From: Stutzerimonas stutzeri
GTDB lineage: Bacteria > Pseudomonadota > Gammaproteobacteria > Pseudomonadales > Pseudomonadaceae
Assembly (NCBI RefSeq): GCF_000590475.1
Contig: NZ_CP007441.1
Coordinates: forward strand, 391,037 to 455,036
Length of the DNA stretch: 64,000 nucleotides
Direction: 5' to 3'
Position numbers and translations under genes: made by a program. Within the stretch, counting starts at the first letter, position 1; every line of letters starts with the position of its first letter. Below are positions 26,451 to 35,441 of the stretch, in pieces. The notes below the pieces were generated by a model. That model saw only the letters and a program-made list of their open reading frames with translations. It ran no database searches and had not been told where the DNA came from.

Positions 26451-28559
26451 CTAGGCCTTCATCCGGGTGATACGCATGACGCCCTTGATCGCCCGCAGCT
26501 TCCTAATCACCCGGGCCAGATGGACGCGATCATGCACGCTGACCACCAGCTGAACGACACTGATACGGCCGTCGCGCTCATCCATTCCGATCTTCTCGAT
26601 GTTTCCGTCTGCAGCGTTGACGCTGCCGGCGAGCAGGGCGATCAGGCCGCGCTGGTGCTCCAGCTCGACGCGCAGTTCGACATTGAACTCGCCCGTGACG
26701 TCCTTGGACCAGGACAGCTGAATGCATTTGTCCGGGTTGTGCCGAACATCGGCAATGTTCCGGCAAGTATCCAGGTGCACCACCATGCCCTTGCCAGCCG
26801 ACAGATGACCGACGATCGGGTCGCCGGGAATCGGCGTGCAACACTTGGCGTAGTTCAGTACCAGACCTTCGGTGCCGCGAATTGCGAGGGGGCCTTCGGC
26901 GTTTGGCGCCTGTTCGCCTTCGCTTGCGAGCAGTCGGCGAGCGATGACGTAGGCCATGCGATTGCCCAGCCCAATGTCTTCGAGAAGATCTTCGACGACA
27001 TCCATGTGGTATTCATTGAGCACGGCCTGGATACGTTCCGGCGAAACCTTCTGCAGACTGGTTTCGAAGCCGGTCAACGCTTTGTTCAAAAGTCGTTCGC
27101 CGAGGTTGATCGACTCAGAGCGGCGCTGCAGCTTGAGCGCGTGACGAATGTGCGTGCGTGCCTTGCCAGTGACCACGAAGTTGAGCCAGGCCGGGTTTGG
27201 GCGTGCGCCCGGCGCGGTCACGATCTCTACGGTACAGCCGCTCTCCAGAGCTTGTGACAGCGGGGCCAGGCGACGATTGACGCGACAGGCGATGCAGGTA
27301 TTGCCGACGTCGGTGTGCACCGCGTAGGCGAAGTCCACCGCGGTCGAGCCCTTGGGCAGCTCCATGATGCTGCCCTTGGGTGTGAAGACATAAACCTCGT
27401 CCGGGAACAGGTCAATCTTCACGCTTTCGATGAACTCCAGCGAATTGCCGGCCCGCTCCTGCAGTTCCAGCACGCCCTTGACCCATTGCCGTGCGCGGGC
27501 ATGGGTGCCCTTGGGGGCTTCCTCGTCGTTGGATTTGTACAGCCAGTGCGCGGCGATGCCGTTATTGGCCATCTCTTCCATTTCGCGGGTGCGGATCTGG
27601 ATTTCGATGGGCACGCCGTGCATGCCGAACAGCGTGGTATGCAGGGACTGATAGCCGTTGGCCTTGGGAATCGCGATGTAGTCCTTGAACCGGCCGGGCA
27701 GTGGCTTGTAAAGGCTGTGCACCGCGCCGAGTACGCGGTAGCAGGTATCGACCTTATCGACAACGATGCGGAAGGCGTAGACGTCCATGATCTCGTTAAA
27801 CGCCTTACGCTTGCCGCGCATCTTTTTGTAGATGCTGAACAGGTGCTTCTCGCGCCCGACCACTTCACCTCGCAGGCCGTCGCGTTCGAGACAGTGAATG
27901 AGCGACTGCTCGATCTTGTCCACGATCTCGTTGCGGTTGCCCCGTGCGCGACGGACCGCAGCCCGAATGCGCTCGGAGCGCATCGGGTGCATGGCCTTGA
28001 AACCCAGGTCTTCGAACTCGACACGCATCGCGTGCATCCCCAGCCGGTTGGCGATGGGCGCGTAGATTTCCAAGGTTTCCTTGGCGATGCGGCGGCGTTT
28101 CTCTCCGGCGAGTACCTCAAGGGTGCGCATGTTGTGCAGGCGGTCGGCGAGTTTGACCAGGATCACGCGAATATCGCGCGCCATGGCCATGGCCATCTTC
28201 TGGAAGTTCTCGGCTTGAGCCTCGGCCTTGGTTTCGAACTTCATCTGGGTCAGCTTGCTGACCCCGTCCACCAATTCGGCGACAGTCTCGCCAAACTGCG
28301 CGGTCAGCGCCTCCTTGGCAATGCCGGTGTCCTCGATGACGTCATGCAGCATCGCGGCCATCAGGCTCTGATGATCCATGTGCATGTCCGCGAGGATGTT
28401 GGCTACCGCGAGGGGGTGGGTGACGTAGGCTTCACCGCTGCGCCGGCGCTGCCCATCGTGGGCCTGCTCGGCGTAAAAATAGGCTCGGCGCACCTGGTTG
28501 ACCTGGTCTGCGCCGAGGTAGGTCGATAGGCGATCGGCAAGAGCGTCTATGGCTGGCAA
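26451..28559 (-). CDS. spoT: Bifunctional (p)ppGpp synthetase/hydrolase SpoT
   Basis: A 702-residue RelA/SpoT protein: an HD hydrolase domain with HDVIEDT and RLADRLHNMRT, a synthetase domain (FKDYIAIPKANGYQSLHTTL), a TGS domain (DEVYVFTPKGSIMELPKGST), and C-terminal zinc-finger-like and ACT segments (LNYAKCCTPIPGDPIVGHL). The intact HD motif indicates SpoT, not RelA. It sets alarmone levels in the stringent response. It forms the conserved gmk-rpoZ-spoT run. Confidence 0.97.
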   Translation of the reverse strand: MPAIDALADRLSTYLGADQVNQVRRAYFYAEQAHDGQRRRSGEAYVTHPLAVANILADMHMDHQSLMAAMLHDVIEDTGIAKEALTAQFGETVAELVDGVSKLTQMKFETKAEAQAENFQKMAMAMARDIRVILVKLADRLHNMRTLEVLAGEKRRRIAKETLEIYAPIANRLGMHAMRVEFEDLGFKAMHPMRSERIRAAVRRARGNRNEIVDKIEQSLIHCLERDGLRGEVVGREKHLFSIYKKMRGKRKAFNEIMDVYAFRIVVDKVDTCYRVLGAVHSLYKPLPGRFKDYIAIPKANGYQSLHTTLFGMHGVPIEIQIRTREMEEMANNGIAAHWLYKSNDEEAPKGTHARARQWVKGVLELQERAGNSLEFIESVKIDLFPDEVYVFTPKGSIMELPKGSTAVDFAYAVHTDVGNTCIACRVNRRLAPLSQALESGCTVEIVTAPGARPNPAWLNFVVTGKARTHIRHALKLQRRSESINLGERLLNKALTGFETSLQKVSPERIQAVLNEYHMDVVEDLLEDIGLGNRMAYVIARRLLASEGEQAPNAEGPLAIRGTEGLVLNYAKCCTPIPGDPIVGHLSAGKGMVVHLDTCRNIADVRHNPDKCIQLSWSKDVTGEFNVELRVELEHQRGLIALLAGSVNAADGNIEKIGMDERDGRISVVQLVVSVHDRVHLARVIRKLRAIKGVMRITRMKA

Positions 28560-28618
28560 GGGATTGCTCCTTGCCGGCTGGGCGCTGTGCTTGCGGTTCG
28601 ACTTCGACCTGGCATTAA

Positions 28619-28882
28619 TCAGAGGGCCTCGTTGGACTCTTCCTCGTACTGCACGAACAATGGCTCGTCGTCGACGATGTCGTCCTGGGCGATGACGTCG
28701 TAATCCACTAGACCGGAAGCGATTTCACGTAGCGCGACCACGGTCGGCTTGTCATTTTCCCAAGCCACTTTAGGCTCCTTGCCGCCAGTAGCCAGCTGAC
28801 GCGAGCGCTTGGTGGCGAGCATGACCAGCTCGAAGCGGTTATCTACGTTGTCCAGACAGTCTTCAACGGTAACGCGGGCCAT
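28619..28882 (-). CDS. rpoZ: RNA polymerase omega subunit
   Basis: An 87-residue omega subunit with the conserved MARVTVEDCLDNVDNRFELV start, ATKRSRQLATGG and KPTVVALREIA segments. It helps assemble RNA polymerase and forms part of a ppGpp-binding site, which fits its position before spoT. The start at 28882 is set by family alignment, because the frame is open five codons further. Confidence 0.97.
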   Translation of the reverse strand: MARVTVEDCLDNVDNRFELVMLATKRSRQLATGGKEPKVAWENDKPTVVALREIASGLVDYDVIAQDDIVDDEPLFVQYEEESNEAL

Positions 28883-29057
28883 GGTGTTCCTCATCAATAA
28901 CGGTAAAGCATGCCCGAATGGGCGAGCGGACGGGATAGTCTAAAAAATCACCAGCCATTAGGGAAGTGGTAAAACGTTTCCGCACCCGAGCTGATGCGCA
29001 GCCAACCCTCGCCAGCGCTCGCGTAGCCGGCTATTGCGGCCGGCCACTGCGCCTGCC

Positions 29058-29678
29058 TCAGGCCAGTAATTCTTCCAGCAGGCCGCAAAAACGCTGCTGT
29101 TGCGGCGCTTGCCGCAGCTGATTGGCGCGGAAGATCGCCTGCAGATCTATCAGGGCGTGAGCAAAGTCGTCATTGATCACGAGGTAGTCGTACTCGACGT
29201 AATGGGTCATTTCGCTGACCGCCTCGCGCATGCGTTTCTCGATCACCTCGTCGCTGTCCTGGCCGCGGTTGGTCAGGCGCTGACGCAGCGCTTCCTGGGT
29301 AGGCGGAAGGATGAAGATCGACTTGGCCTGTGGCATCAGTCGACGGACCTGCTGGGCGCCCTGCCAGTCGATTTCCAAGATCAAATCGTAACCTTCACTC
29401 AGCGTCTGCTCGAGCCAGCGCTGCGAGGTGCCGTAGAGGTTGCCGAAAACTTCGGCGTGTTCGAGAAATTCGCCGTGCTCCAAGCGTTCTAGGAAATCTG
29501 CACGGCTGACGAAATGGTAGTTGACGCCATCCACCTCACCCGGGCGCATGGGGCGAGTGGTGTGTGAAACCGAGACTCGGACCTGCGGTTGCGCATCGAG
29601 CAGGGCCTTGACCAGGCTGGTCTTGCCGGCCCCGGAAGGCGCGGAAACGATGTAGAGCGTACCGGTGGAGGCTGACAT
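29058..29678 (-). CDS. gmk: Guanylate kinase
   Basis: A 206-residue kinase that converts GMP to GDP. It has a P-loop (SAPSGAGKTSLVKALL), the GMP-binding segment SHTTRPMRPGEVDGVNYHFV, and LILEIDWQGAQQVR. It precedes rpoZ-spoT as in most gammaproteobacteria. A 175-bp gap before rpoZ may hold a separate promoter. Confidence 0.97.
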   Translation of the reverse strand: MSASTGTLYIVSAPSGAGKTSLVKALLDAQPQVRVSVSHTTRPMRPGEVDGVNYHFVSRADFLERLEHGEFLEHAEVFGNLYGTSQRWLEQTLSEGYDLILEIDWQGAQQVRRLMPQAKSIFILPPTQEALRQRLTNRGQDSDEVIEKRMREAVSEMTHYVEYDYLVINDDFAHALIDLQAIFRANQLRQAPQQQRFCGLLEELLA

Positions 29679-29746
29679 GGGGTTCTCTGTACGATTGCTG
29701 AGGTATGCCTGGCGGGCTATCCGTCACTCAAGGCCAAGCGTAGTTG

Positions 29747-30610
29747 CTATTCGATGTTCTGGACCTGCTCGCGCATCTGCTCGATAAGCACTTTCAAGCT
29801 CACCGCTGCTTGGGTGCTGCGCGTGTCGAACGCCTTGGAACCAAGGGTGTTGGCCTCACGGTTGAGTTCCTGCATGAGGAAGTCCAGACGCCGACCGGCG
29901 GCGCCGCCGGATTTCAGTACTCGCCGCACTTCGCTAACGTGCGTGCTGAGGCGATCCAACTCTTCGGCGACGTCACTTTTCTGTGCGAGCAGCACCAGTT
30001 CCTGCTCGAGTCGTTGCGGGTCCAGTTCGACGCGCATTTCGGCGCAGCGATCGAGAATTTTTTGGCGCTGAGCGGCAAGCATCTGTGGGACTTGTGTGCG
30101 TAGCGTGGCGGTGTCTTCGGTTATTGCGTCGAGGCGCTCGTTGATCAGTCGGGCCAGTTCTTCGCCCTCGCGCTGGCGTCCGTTCTTCAGCTCCGCCAGC
30201 GTGGCGTGGAACAGCTGTAGGGCGGCGCTGTTGAGTGCCTGAGGATCGGCCGAGTCACCGACCAATACGCCCGGCCAGGACATTATTTCCAGCGGGTTGA
30301 GTGGCGCGGGCTGTTTGATCAATGCCGCGATGCTCTCCGCCGCTGCTATCAACTGAGTGGCGCGCTGGCTGTCCACCTGCATCGAGCGTCCCCCGGCATC
30401 CTCGGCAAAGCGCAGCGTGCATTCGACCTTGCCGCGCGATAACCCTTTACGCAATGCCTCGCGGACCAGGCCCTCCAGGTCCCGGAAGGCCTCTGGCAGG
30501 CGCAGATGCGGCTCCAGATAGCGGTGGTTCACCGAGCGGATCTCCCAGCTGAGGGTGCCGTGGTCGCCGGCCTGCTCGGCGCGTGCGAAGGCGGTCATGC
30601 TGTGGATCAT
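29747..30610 (-). CDS. yicC: YicC family endoribonuclease
   Basis: A 287-residue protein with the YicC N terminus (IHSMTAFARAEQAGD, WEIRSVNHRYLEPHLRLPE) and the C-terminal GRRLDFLMQELNREANTLGSK motif. YicC proteins are endoribonucleases acting on certain small RNAs. The ATG at 30610 gives the usual length. It is divergent from rph, as in other Pseudomonas. Confidence 0.95.
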   Translation of the reverse strand: MIHSMTAFARAEQAGDHGTLSWEIRSVNHRYLEPHLRLPEAFRDLEGLVREALRKGLSRGKVECTLRFAEDAGGRSMQVDSQRATQLIAAAESIAALIKQPAPLNPLEIMSWPGVLVGDSADPQALNSAALQLFHATLAELKNGRQREGEELARLINERLDAITEDTATLRTQVPQMLAAQRQKILDRCAEMRVELDPQRLEQELVLLAQKSDVAEELDRLSTHVSEVRRVLKSGGAAGRRLDFLMQELNREANTLGSKAFDTRSTQAAVSLKVLIEQMREQVQNIE

Positions 30611-30782
30611 TGGGTAACCCCTCGGTGCGGTGCGAAAGGCGAAGGATTGTAAAGGAAAAACTGGATATTGGCGTCCGTACATCGTCTCCCGTTGTCGCCG
30701 GACCCGATGGGGTAAGGGGCTCCTGCGTGAATGCGAGGTGCGGAATGGCTCGGCGATGGCCCTTATTGTTGGTCGAGCGCTC

Positions 30783-30788
30783 TATAAT
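30783..30788 (+). promoter_or_regulatory. Probable -10 element of the rph promoter
   Basis: A perfect TATAAT lies 36 bp before the rph start in the yicC-rph divergent region. No good -35 is evident at 17-bp spacing. ATGGCCCTTATT occurs twice around it (from 30759 and 30786), a short direct repeat of unknown meaning. Confidence 0.45.
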
Positions 30789-30824
30789 GGCCCTTATTCA
30801 TTCCCCAGAAGCAGGATAAGCCTC

Positions 30825-31547
30825 ATGAAACGACCCAGTGGCCGCGCCGCCGACCAGCTGCGTTCGATCCGCATCACTCGCAACTACACCAAGCATGCCG
30901 AGGGGTCGGTGCTGGTGGAGTTCGGTGATACCAAGGTGATCTGCACCGCCAGCATCGAAAATGGCGTACCGCGCTTTCTCAAGGGGCAGGGACAGGGCTG
31001 GTTGACTGCCGAATACGGCATGCTGCCCCGCGCCACGGGCGAACGTAACCAGCGGGAAGCCAGTCGCGGCAAGCAGGGCGGCCGTACCCTGGAAATTCAA
31101 CGCCTGATCGGGCGCTCGTTGCGTGCATCGTTGGATATGAGCAAGTTGGGCGAGAACACGATCTACATCGATTGCGATGTGATACAGGCTGACGGCGGCA
31201 CCCGCACCGCCTCGATTACCGGCGCGATGGTAGCGCTGGTCGATGCGCTGAAACTCTTGAAGAAACGTGGTGGACTGAAAGGCGGCGATCCGCTCAAACA
31301 AATGGTTGCCGCGGTTTCGGTGGGCATCTACCAGGGCGAGCCAGTGCTCGATCTGGATTATCTGGAGGATTCGGCAGCCGAAACCGACCTGAACGTGGTG
31401 ATGACCAGTGCCGGTGGTTTCATCGAGGTGCAGGGCACTGCTGAAGGCGCGCCGTTCCAGCCGGAAGAGCTCAACGCCATGCTCGCGCTCGCGCAAGACG
31501 GCATGAAAGAGTTGTTCGCGCTGCAGCTGGCCGCGCTCGCCGATTGA
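30825..31547 (+). CDS. rph: Ribonuclease PH
   Basis: A 240-residue phosphorolytic 3'-5' exoribonuclease that trims tRNA 3' ends. It has RPSGRAADQLRSIRITRNYT, the active-site QGWLTAEYGMLPRAT and GGRTLEIQRLIGRSLRA stretches, and the DCDVIQADGGTRTASITGA motif. The start at 30825 follows AGGATAA. The open frame runs further upstream but that part is not conserved. Confidence 0.97.
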   Translation: MKRPSGRAADQLRSIRITRNYTKHAEGSVLVEFGDTKVICTASIENGVPRFLKGQGQGWLTAEYGMLPRATGERNQREASRGKQGGRTLEIQRLIGRSLRASLDMSKLGENTIYIDCDVIQADGGTRTASITGAMVALVDALKLLKKRGGLKGGDPLKQMVAAVSVGIYQGEPVLDLDYLEDSAAETDLNVVMTSAGGFIEVQGTAEGAPFQPEELNAMLALAQDGMKELFALQLAALAD

Positions 31548-31563
31548 TCCGAAGGAGAACGCC

Positions 31564-31932
31564 ATGTCTGATCAGGAACTGATTCCCCAACCGTCATCGC
31601 AGGCGCGGCAATGGGCAATGTTCTGTCATTACTCGGCGTTCTTCTGGTTTCTGGTGCCGATGATCGGCAACGTGCTAGGGCCGCTGATCGTCTGGCAACT
31701 GAAGAAGGACTTGGATCCCTTCGTCGACGAGCAAGGTAAGGAAGCGCTGAACTTCCAGATCACCTTCAGCATTCTGCTGATGATTTGCGGCGTGCTGGCC
31801 TGGATCTTGATCGGTTTTCCGCTGATGGCATTGATCAGTGTGGTGGCGTTGGTGCTGGTGGTGATCGCGGGCATCCGTGCCAATGAAGGCAAACCTTATC
31901 GCTACCCGTTTTGCTGGCGGATCGTCAAATGA
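31564..31932 (+). CDS. DUF4870 membrane protein
   Basis: A 122-residue protein with about three transmembrane helices in the DUF4870 pattern (WAMFCHYSAFFWFLVPMIGN, PFVDEQGKEALNFQITF, ALVLVVIAGIRANEG). It follows rph by 16 bp with a GAAGGAGA ribosome site and shares the transcript. It lies between rph and crc as in other Pseudomonas. Function unknown. Confidence 0.9.
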   Translation: MSDQELIPQPSSQARQWAMFCHYSAFFWFLVPMIGNVLGPLIVWQLKKDLDPFVDEQGKEALNFQITFSILLMICGVLAWILIGFPLMALISVVALVLVVIAGIRANEGKPYRYPFCWRIVK

Positions 31933-31980
31933 TCGCTGGCGTCTGGCTGTAGGTCACGAAAGTCGGGCGGGCGGCCTGTC

Positions 31981-32760
31981 TTAAAGACTCAGGGTCCAGT
32001 CGTAATCCACCACCAGCGGAGCGTGCTGGGAAAAGCGCGGCTGACGGGGTAGGCGGGCGTTACGCACGAAGCGGCGCATACCTGAGGTGAGTATCTGGTA
32101 ATCGAAGCGCCAGCCCAGATTGAGCATCTGCGCTTGCTCGGTGTCCGGCCACCAGCTGTAGAGGTCGCCCTCCCGACTGGCTTCACGCAGGGCGTCTATA
32201 TAACCCATGTTGCCGAATATCTCATCAAGCCAAGCGCGCTCGGGAGCCAGGAAACCGGTGGCCTGCTGACAGTCGCGCCAGTTCTTCACGTCCAACTTTT
32301 GATGGGCCACGTACAGCGAGCCGCAGTAGATGTACTCGCGGCGCTTGCGGCGTTGTTTGTCCAGGTAGTGGGCGAAATCGTCCATGAACTTGAATTTCTG
32401 GTTCAGGTCTTCATCGCCACCGCGACCGGTTGGCAGCAGCAGGCTGGCGATGCTCACCTTGTCGAAGTCGGCCTGGAGGTAGCGGCCGTAGCGGTCGGCA
32501 GTTTCGAAGCCGAGCCCCATGATTACGGCCTTTGGCTGCAGTCGGGAATACAGCGCAACGCCACCCTGTTCCGGGATCTCGGCGTCTACGGTGTAGAGAA
32601 AATATCCATCGAGCTGGTAGGCCGGATCGTCGAGTTCTACTACGGAGGCGCGGGTATCCTGCAGGCAGATGACATCGGCATTCTGCGCTTGCAGCCAGCT
32701 GAGAAGACCCCGCTGAGCCGCCGCTTGAATGCCATTCACGTTGACGCTGATGATCCGCAT
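31981..32760 (-). CDS. crc: Catabolite repression control protein Crc
   Basis: A 259-residue protein of the exonuclease III/EEP fold, exactly the length of Pseudomonas Crc (MRIISVNVNGIQAAAQRGLL, GYFLYTVDAEIPEQGGVALYS, WRFDYQILTSGMRR). Crc has no nuclease activity. It joins Hfq on A-rich mRNA motifs to block translation of genes for less-preferred carbon sources. It is divergent from pyrE, the hallmark Pseudomonas arrangement. Confidence 0.97.
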   Translation of the reverse strand: MRIISVNVNGIQAAAQRGLLSWLQAQNADVICLQDTRASVVELDDPAYQLDGYFLYTVDAEIPEQGGVALYSRLQPKAVIMGLGFETADRYGRYLQADFDKVSIASLLLPTGRGGDEDLNQKFKFMDDFAHYLDKQRRKRREYIYCGSLYVAHQKLDVKNWRDCQQATGFLAPERAWLDEIFGNMGYIDALREASREGDLYSWWPDTEQAQMLNLGWRFDYQILTSGMRRFVRNARLPRQPRFSQHAPLVVDYDWTLSL

Positions 32761-32844
32761 AAATGGCCCCTAAAAACACGTGCGTGTATGATAACCCAAG
32801 CTCTTCGCAATTAGCTAAGCCAGTGTCTTTCGGGAATATTCTTC

Positions 32845-33486
32845 ATGCAGGCGTACCAGCGCGACTTCATTCGCTTCGCCATCGAACGCGGGGTTCTGCG
32901 CTTCGGTGAGTTCACTTTAAAATCGGGGCGCACCAGCCCCTATTTCTTCAACGCCGGTTTGTTCAATACCGGTTCGGCGCTGGCTCAACTGGGTCGCTTT
33001 TATGCGGCCGCTGTGGTCGATAGTGGCATCGATTTCGACGTGATCTTCGGCCCGGCCTATAAGGGTATTCCACTGGCGGCAGCAACGGCGATCTCCCTGG
33101 CCGAGCATCACCAGCGCGATCTACCCTGGTGCTTCAACCGCAAGGAGGCCAAGGATCATGGCGAAGGCGGCACCCTGGTGGGCTCGCCGCTCACTGGTCG
33201 CGTGTTGATAGTCGATGATGTGATTACCGCGGGCACGGCGATCCGTGAGGTCATGCAGATCATTCGTGCCCAAGGTGCGGAAGCGGCTGGCGTGCTGATC
33301 GCGCTCAATCGGCAGGAGCGTGGTCAGGGCGAGTTGTCGGCAATTCAAGAAGTTGAACAGGACTATGGGATGCCTGTGGTGAGCATTGTTTCGTTGGCTC
33401 AGGTGCTGGACTTTCTGGCTCAGGACGCACAGCTCAAGCAGCATCTGCCGGCGGTTGAGGCGTATCGCGATCAGTACGGGATCTAA
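32845..33486 (+). CDS. pyrE: Orotate phosphoribosyltransferase
   Basis: A 213-residue enzyme converting orotate and PRPP to OMP in pyrimidine synthesis. It has the PRPP motif VLIVDDVITAGTA, the KDHGEGGTLVG loop and FGPAYKGIPLAAATAIS. The length equals that of Pseudomonas PyrE. It is divergent from crc. A TATGAT box at about 32786 may be its -10. Confidence 0.97.
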   Translation: MQAYQRDFIRFAIERGVLRFGEFTLKSGRTSPYFFNAGLFNTGSALAQLGRFYAAAVVDSGIDFDVIFGPAYKGIPLAAATAISLAEHHQRDLPWCFNRKEAKDHGEGGTLVGSPLTGRVLIVDDVITAGTAIREVMQIIRAQGAEAAGVLIALNRQERGQGELSAIQEVEQDYGMPVVSIVSLAQVLDFLAQDAQLKQHLPAVEAYRDQYGI

Positions 33487-33873
33487 GCCCTGCCTCAATC
33501 AGCCATGGGCCGCGAAAAATTTCGGCCATGTGATCTCTGTGGGCTGACACCCAATCAGCTGGCCTGCTTTTGTCAGCAACTGACGAATTGCGACGGTATC
33601 CCACAAGGTTGTGTTGATGCGGACGCTTCCCCGTTCGGTCTTCTAGCTCGAAGCCTGTGGAGAGCGTTTCGTTCTGGTCTCCGTATCCGCGCCGTTGCGA
33701 ATTGCGCAACCTCGACAGAACGGCGCGCCAAACAGGTTGGGCGCTCAGTTGGTGTGCTTATTGCTGCACAAGTGTGACGGGGTTTGTATAAGCTGAGGCC
33801 CTTCGGATATTAAAAAGAATCAGGCGTTTCGAATGGCTTTGCCGAACGCACCGAGTACGGAAGAGGCTGGAGT
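33487..33873. other. Intergenic region, 387 bp
   Basis: Short open frames on both strands here lack ribosome sites and good codon use. I see no RNA gene or strong repeat. The final 60 bases, with GTTTGTATAAG near 33783-33793, may contain the promoter of the DUF4124 gene. Confidence 0.4.
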
Positions 33874-34458
33874 ATGCAGAGAGGGAGCCGCGCACTGTTG
33901 CTGTTGGGCTTGCTGGGAGCGGCGGTTGCGCAAGCTGACCTGTATCGCTATGTCGATGACCAGGGTGTGGTGGTGCTCAATCGTCAGGGCGTTCCTCCCC
34001 AGCATATCGGCAAGGGTTATGAGGTGCTCAATGACCAGGGCCGTGTGACCAGGGTGGTACCGCCTGCACCTACGCCTGAAGAACGTCAGCGCTTGCTTGA
34101 GGCAAAGGCGCGTGCCAGCTCGGATGCTCAGCTGCTGCGTCTGTATGCCAGTGTCGAGGATGTCGAGCGTGCCAAGGCGCGAAAGCTGTCGGAGCTCGAC
34201 AGCGTAATCGGTATAACGCATGGCAATTTGCAGTCATTGCGCGACCAGCAGGCCAACCTGCAGAGCCAGGCCGCGAACCACGAACGCGCCGGTCGGGAAT
34301 TGCCTAAACAGCTGCTGACGCAAATTGACAACCTCAACAAGGAGCAGGCTAGTCTGCGGCGCGATATCGATCGCTACAAGCAGGCCCGCAAACAGGCTGA
34401 GGTCAGCTTCGCCAAAGAACGGCAGCGGCTCGGCGAGCTGCTCGGGCAGCCGGAGTAA
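33874..34458 (+). CDS. DUF4124 exported protein with coiled coil
   Basis: A 194-residue protein: signal peptide (about 1-21), a DUF4124 motif (LYRYVDDQGVVVLNRQGVPP), then a long charged helical region (about 70-190) predicted as coiled coil (LRDQQANLQSQAANHERAG, QASLRRDIDRYKQARKQ). It is periplasmic or envelope-associated, with unknown function. A strong terminator follows immediately. Confidence 0.88.
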   Translation: MQRGSRALLLLGLLGAAVAQADLYRYVDDQGVVVLNRQGVPPQHIGKGYEVLNDQGRVTRVVPPAPTPEERQRLLEAKARASSDAQLLRLYASVEDVERAKARKLSELDSVIGITHGNLQSLRDQQANLQSQAANHERAGRELPKQLLTQIDNLNKEQASLRRDIDRYKQARKQAEVSFAKERQRLGELLGQPE

Positions 34459-34477
34459 ATCTCGGCCGGTAAAGGTT

Positions 34478-34509
34478 AAAAACCCAGCGTCTCAAAAGGC
34501 TGGGTTTTT
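34478..34509. terminator. Bidirectional Rho-independent terminator
   Basis: AAAAACCCAGC (34478-34488) and GCTGGGTTTTT (34499-34509) are perfect 11-bp arms around a 10-base loop, with a T-run on the plus strand and an A-run on the other side. It ends both the DUF4124 transcript and the convergent argB operon. Confidence 0.92.
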
Positions 34510-34526
34510 TATTGGGGGTCCGAATG

Positions 34527-35426
34527 CTACTTGCGGTTGGTGATCAGTGTGCCGACACCTATGTCGGTGAAGATCTCCAGTAGCACCGCGTTGGGTACGC
34601 GGCCGTCGATGATATGGGCGCTGTGTACGCCGCCCTGAACCGCTTCCAGAGCGCAGCGAATCTTGGGCAGCATGCCGCCATAAATGGTGCCGTCGGCGAT
34701 CAGTTCGTCCACTTGTGTCGTAGTCAGCCCGGTCAGCACGTGGCCCTGCTTGTCCATCAGGCCGGCGATGTTGGTCAGCAGCATTAGCTTTTCGGCTCTT
34801 AGTGCTTCGGCCACCTTGCCAGCTACCAGGTCGGCGTTGATGTTGTACGACTCGCCATCGGGGCCGACGCCGATCGGGGCGATCACCGGAATGAAGTTGC
34901 CATGAACCAGCATCTCCAGCAGCTCGGTGTTGACTCCGGTGACTTCGCCTACGTGACCGATATCGATGATTTCCGGCGATGTCATCTCTGGTGTCTGCCG
35001 CGTGGCCTTGAGTTTCTTCGCGCGGATCAGCTTGGCGTCTTTACCGGTCAGTCCGATGGCGCTGCCGCCATGCTGGTTGATCAGGCTGACGATACTCTTG
35101 TTGACTTGCCCGCCCAGGACCATCTCCACCACATCCATGGTCTGGCTATCGGTCACCCGCATGCCGTCGATGAAATGGCTTTCGATGTCCAATCGCTTGA
35201 GCAGATCGCCGATCTGTGGTCCACCGCCGTGCACCACCACTGGATTGATGCCCACCGCCTTCATTAGCACGATGTCGCGGGCGAAGCCGGTTTTCAGCTC
35301 CTCGCTTTCCATCGCATTGCCGCCGTACTTGATGACCAGCGTCTTGCCGACGAAGCGGCGAATATAGGGCAATGCTTCGGATAGAACCTGGGCGAATTGG
35401 GTGGCGGCTTCACGGCTGAGGGTCAT
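34527..35426 (-). CDS. argB: Acetylglutamate kinase
   Basis: A 299-residue amino-acid kinase that phosphorylates N-acetylglutamate in arginine synthesis. It has KYGGNAMESEELKTGFARDIVLMK, VVVHGGGPQIGDLL, and the arginine-sensitive-type N-terminal helix (REAATQFAQVLSEALPYIRRF) that forms the hexamer in feedback-inhibited enzymes. It sits 15 bp after algC, the conserved dut-algC-argB order. Confidence 0.96.
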   Translation of the reverse strand: MTLSREAATQFAQVLSEALPYIRRFVGKTLVIKYGGNAMESEELKTGFARDIVLMKAVGINPVVVHGGGPQIGDLLKRLDIESHFIDGMRVTDSQTMDVVEMVLGGQVNKSIVSLINQHGGSAIGLTGKDAKLIRAKKLKATRQTPEMTSPEIIDIGHVGEVTGVNTELLEMLVHGNFIPVIAPIGVGPDGESYNINADLVAGKVAEALRAEKLMLLTNIAGLMDKQGHVLTGLTTTQVDELIADGTIYGGMLPKIRCALEAVQGGVHSAHIIDGRVPNAVLLEIFTDIGVGTLITNRK

Positions 35427-35441
35427 GCAGGGCTCCGTGGG

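Noticed and set aside
33505..33777. 90-codon Cys-rich frame between pyrE and the DUF4124 gene
   Set aside because: No ribosome site, atypical codon use and an opposing frame of similar length. The Cys residues show no metal-site spacing.
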